A stretch of 14,088 nt of DNA from CAZFDE01 sp964517795 (lineage in GTDB: Bacteria; Planctomycetota; Phycisphaerae; Sedimentisphaerales; Anaerobacaceae), in assembly GCA_964517795.1 (NCBI GenBank), contig CAZFDE010000067.1, positions 1 through 14,088 of the forward strand, in the 5' to 3' direction. The notes under the pieces were generated by a model, which worked only from the letters and a program-made list of their open reading frames with translations, was not told the origin of the DNA and did no database searches. A program made the translations under genes and the position numbers. This document shows, in pieces, positions 12,185-14,088 of the stretch; position 1 is the first letter of the stretch; every line of letters starts with the position of its first letter.

Positions 12185-14088
12185 TTACGTACTATTCAAC
12201 CGATGTTTTTTATCTCTTCGTCTCAACAGTAACAGTACCGGTAATAAGATCGCATAAGGTAAAACATACTCAATGATCGATGCATGGCCGTTATTTCGGC
12301 TAAGCGTGCAGCCGCCGCTGCCGCCGCCGCTGCTGTCGGAAGAACCAATGGTCGATTCGGTAATCACAAATTGTGTAAAGTGTGTCGTCTTGAACCGAAT
12401 TGCCTTCATTCCGGAATCCAGATTGATAATTTCAACATCGCTGATGCCCTGCTGACTCAGCGATCCGGCCGTTGCATCGTACCAGAACGCTTTGGCCGAC
12501 TTGTTATCATCGGAAACGGAGTACGGAATGGTCACCGTGACCGGCTCAAGGAATTCGGTTCCGCTGGGCCCGAAATCAAATGCACCGAGGCACTCATACG
12601 TAAATGTTTGCGGATTCTTGACTTCGGCAATTGACATTTCGATATCCGTCGCATAGGCGCCAATCGGCACATATAACGAGGCATCATCCAAACTGTCAAC
12701 ACTTTCCAACGGGGTTCCAATCGTCACCGATTCATCGGTCGCAACAACACGCGAATCGATCGGCGTGGCCGTAATATATGTGCTGGCCGCATAATAAATA
12801 TCGGTTACCCGGTTTCGCGAATCTGTCCAGACCATATAAGGATACCCGCTTGTATCGATATTCATTGCCGGCGTCACCTGATTCGATGTGGTTGAATCGT
12901 CGCCGACAAATACATTTGTCCCGTCGCCAGTCGAAAGCTCTGCAAAGTAAATATCCGTATCGCTGTTTCGTTCGTCCCGCCAACAGGCAAAGGCTTTGAG
13001 ATCGATACCGGTTGTCCCGTAAACCGCTATCGCGGGTTCCTGTTGAACGACATCACCCGCATCGTCAACAATCGATGTACCGGTTAACGGACTTGTCGGC
13101 AGGCCGTTGGTCTGAGCGTAGTATATATCACCATTACCAACGCTGTCATCCACCCAGAGAAGATGCAGATTCGAGCCGGATTGTTCACAGCCGAGCACAG
13201 GCGAATGCTGGGATCCCGCTTTTATAACCACCGGAACATTCGTCCACGGGCCATTATTCGATGCGGCCGCATAAATATCGTCGGACCCGTTACGTTGGTC
13301 GGTCCAGAGAACATAAACCGTATTATTCGCATTAACGGCGATCGCCGGTTCTGTCTGATCCGTCGAATGCGACGTGACCGCGATTGTCGAAGCCGTGGCA
13401 AAACGGTCGGATGAACCGGCATGATAAATATCCCAATTGGATTCGACATCATCCTGCCAAACCACATGCAATTGATAAGGCGAAGCAGGCTCAATGGCAA
13501 TTTCCGGATTGAGCTGATTGCTGTTTGAATTCGAAATCAGCTTCGGCGCCGACCACACAGCCCCATCGGTAGAATAGGCGAAATAAATATCCCAGTTGCC
13601 GTTGCGATCATCCTGCCAGACGACATACAGGGTATCATCCGGACCAACCGTCATTGACGGATTTATTTGATCGGCATTGCTGTTGGTGATATTCACACTG
13701 CTCTGAAAAGCACTGGCACCGGATGCCAATTTGGCGACATAGATGTCACGGCTTGCGGATTTGCCGCCCTGCCATACCACCCATGTATTCGAAGCACTGT
13801 CCGTGACCGTCATCGAAGAAGCTTTATCCACATTTTCACCGGAATCAACCTGCTTATTTTGCCCAAAAGTTCGCATTTCCGTCTTAAAACTCAAGGTTGC
13901 TTCGTCCATTGCGTTGCCTGCAATATCCGAAGCGTTTACCTTAAGGGTCATGGTCTGATCATAACCATAGAATTCATCCGACTGATAGACATAACTATAA
14001 CTTGCCCTGTTGCCGCTTCGACGGCAGATACCGCTGCTGCTGGTATAGGTGCTGTTATTACCCGAATACACCATATCGTCATTGAGCC
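12185..14088 (-). CDS. Surface beta-propeller protein with Cys-type C-terminal anchor (5' end missing)
   Basis: The frame stays open to the window edge, so the true start and signal peptide lie outside. Numbering here uses the first visible Met (14074, 629 residues). Residues about 1-66 are the end of an Ig-like (SbsA/Big_5-type) module, with DIAGNAMDEATLSFKTEM. Residues 85-432 hold seven repeats built round a VVWxDxRNGxxDIYxA core (Trp 101, 153, 206, 257, 307, 365, 416), fitting a complete seven-bladed propeller. Residues about 445-575 form a ZU5-like beta domain ending TTHFTQFVI. The tail is a Ser/Gly linker, GGC (Cys 589), a membrane helix (600-617) and RRRDKKHR. This is the tripartite plan of C-terminal sorting signals. 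The likely role is a surface-anchored binding protein exported through the T2SS; the ligand is unknown. The next gene, 2 bases on, is the candidate processing protease. Confidence 0.82.
   Translation of the reverse strand, partial: LNDDMVYSGNNSTYTSSSGICRRSGNRASYSYVYQSDEFYGYDQTMTLKVNASDIAGNAMDEATLSFKTEMRTFGQNKQVDSGENVDKASSMTVTDSASNTWVVWQGGKSASRDIYVAKLASGASAFQSSVNITNSNADQINPSMTVGPDDTLYVVWQDDRNGNWDIYFAYSTDGAVWSAPKLISNSNSNQLNPEIAIEPASPYQLHVVWQDDVESNWDIYHAGSSDRFATASTIAVTSHSTDQTEPAIAVNANNTVYVLWTDQRNGSDDIYAAASNNGPWTNVPVVIKAGSQHSPVLGCEQSGSNLHLLWVDDSVGNGDIYYAQTNGLPTSPLTGTSIVDDAGDVVQQEPAIAVYGTTGIDLKAFACWRDERNSDTDIYFAELSTGDGTNVFVGDDSTTSNQVTPAMNIDTSGYPYMVWTDSRNRVTDIYYAASTYITATPIDSRVVATDESVTIGTPLESVDSLDDASLYVPIGAYATDIEMSIAEVKNPQTFTYECLGAFDFGPSGTEFLEPVTVTIPYSVSDDNKSAKAFWYDATAGSLSQQGISDVEIINLDSGMKAIRFKTTHFTQFVITESTIGSSDSSGGGSGGCTLSRNNGHASIIEYVLPYAILLPVLLLLRRRDKKHRLNST
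12188..12346 (-). other. C-terminal sorting-signal-like tail (Gly-Gly-Cys, membrane helix, basic cluster)
   Basis: Codons 577-629 of the visible surface protein. A linker of Ser, Gly and one Asp leads to GGC with Cys at 589 (codon 12310-12308). A ten-residue spacer TLSRNNGHAS is followed by a hydrophobic segment (IIEYVLPYAILLPVLLLL) and RRRDKKHR. MYXO-CTERM, JDVT-CTERM, Synerg-CTERM and CGP-CTERM signals share an invariant Cys before the helix and an Arg cluster after it. I cannot assign this tail to one of them from sequence alone. Confidence 0.65.
12779..13822 (-). repeat. Seven-fold protein repeat (propeller blades)
   Basis: Seven copies spaced about 50-58 codons apart, each with a beta strand ending in W, then xD, a polar turn (RNG, ESN, VGN or similar) and DIY with Ala nearby. 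The DNA copies are diverged, so this is an old protein-level repeat, not a recent tandem duplication. Confidence 0.75.

Overview
This 14,088-base window is dominated by one long minus-strand gene cluster for a type II secretion system (T2SS). In transcription order, from high to low coordinates, it reads gspC, gspD, gspE, gspF, gspG, gspI, gspJ, gspK, gspL, gspM. Spacing is almost nil: most junctions are stop/start overlaps or gaps under 20 bases. Together the genes supply an outer-membrane secretin (D), its inner-membrane clamp (C), an assembly ATPase (E), an inner-membrane platform (F, L, M), and a pseudopilus with major (G) and minor (I, J, K) pseudopilins. GspH, GspN, the prepilin peptidase GspO and the pilotin GspS are not in the window.

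Immediately upstream of gspC, on the same strand, are two genes with a 2-base gap between them. The first (12185 to the window edge, 5' end missing) encodes a large surface protein. It has an Ig-like module, seven WxD...DIY repeats that should form a seven-bladed beta-propeller, a ZU5-like beta domain, and a tripartite C-terminal tail: a Ser/Gly linker ending in Gly-Gly-Cys, one membrane helix, and an Arg/Lys cluster. The second encodes a CPBP-family glutamic intramembrane protease. Protease, Cys-containing tail and T2SS side by side resemble the myxosortase (Mrt) type of surface-anchoring system, in which cargo crosses the outer membrane by the T2SS and is processed at a C-terminal Cys motif. 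This is the most interesting reading of the locus. Its function is inferred.

Between the protease gene and gspC lies a 165-base gap with a good sigma70-type promoter and a perfect 7-bp inverted repeat at the expected transcription start. A terminator-like hairpin sits within the annotated 5' end of the protease gene.

On the plus strand at the left end is one gene with its own promoter. It encodes a uroporphyrinogen decarboxylase-fold (MtaA/CmuA-like) protein that converges on gspM and overlaps it by 11 bases.

The organism is a diderm bacterium, shown by the complete secretin-based T2SS. Base composition looks close to even GC by eye. UroD-fold paralogues of this kind and Cys-type C-terminal anchors occur in anaerobic or environmental lineages such as Planctomycetota and Desulfobacterota-like groups, but the window does not settle the phylum. 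There is no RNA gene, insertion sequence, CRISPR array or phage gene, and no gene-free stretch over 300 bases.
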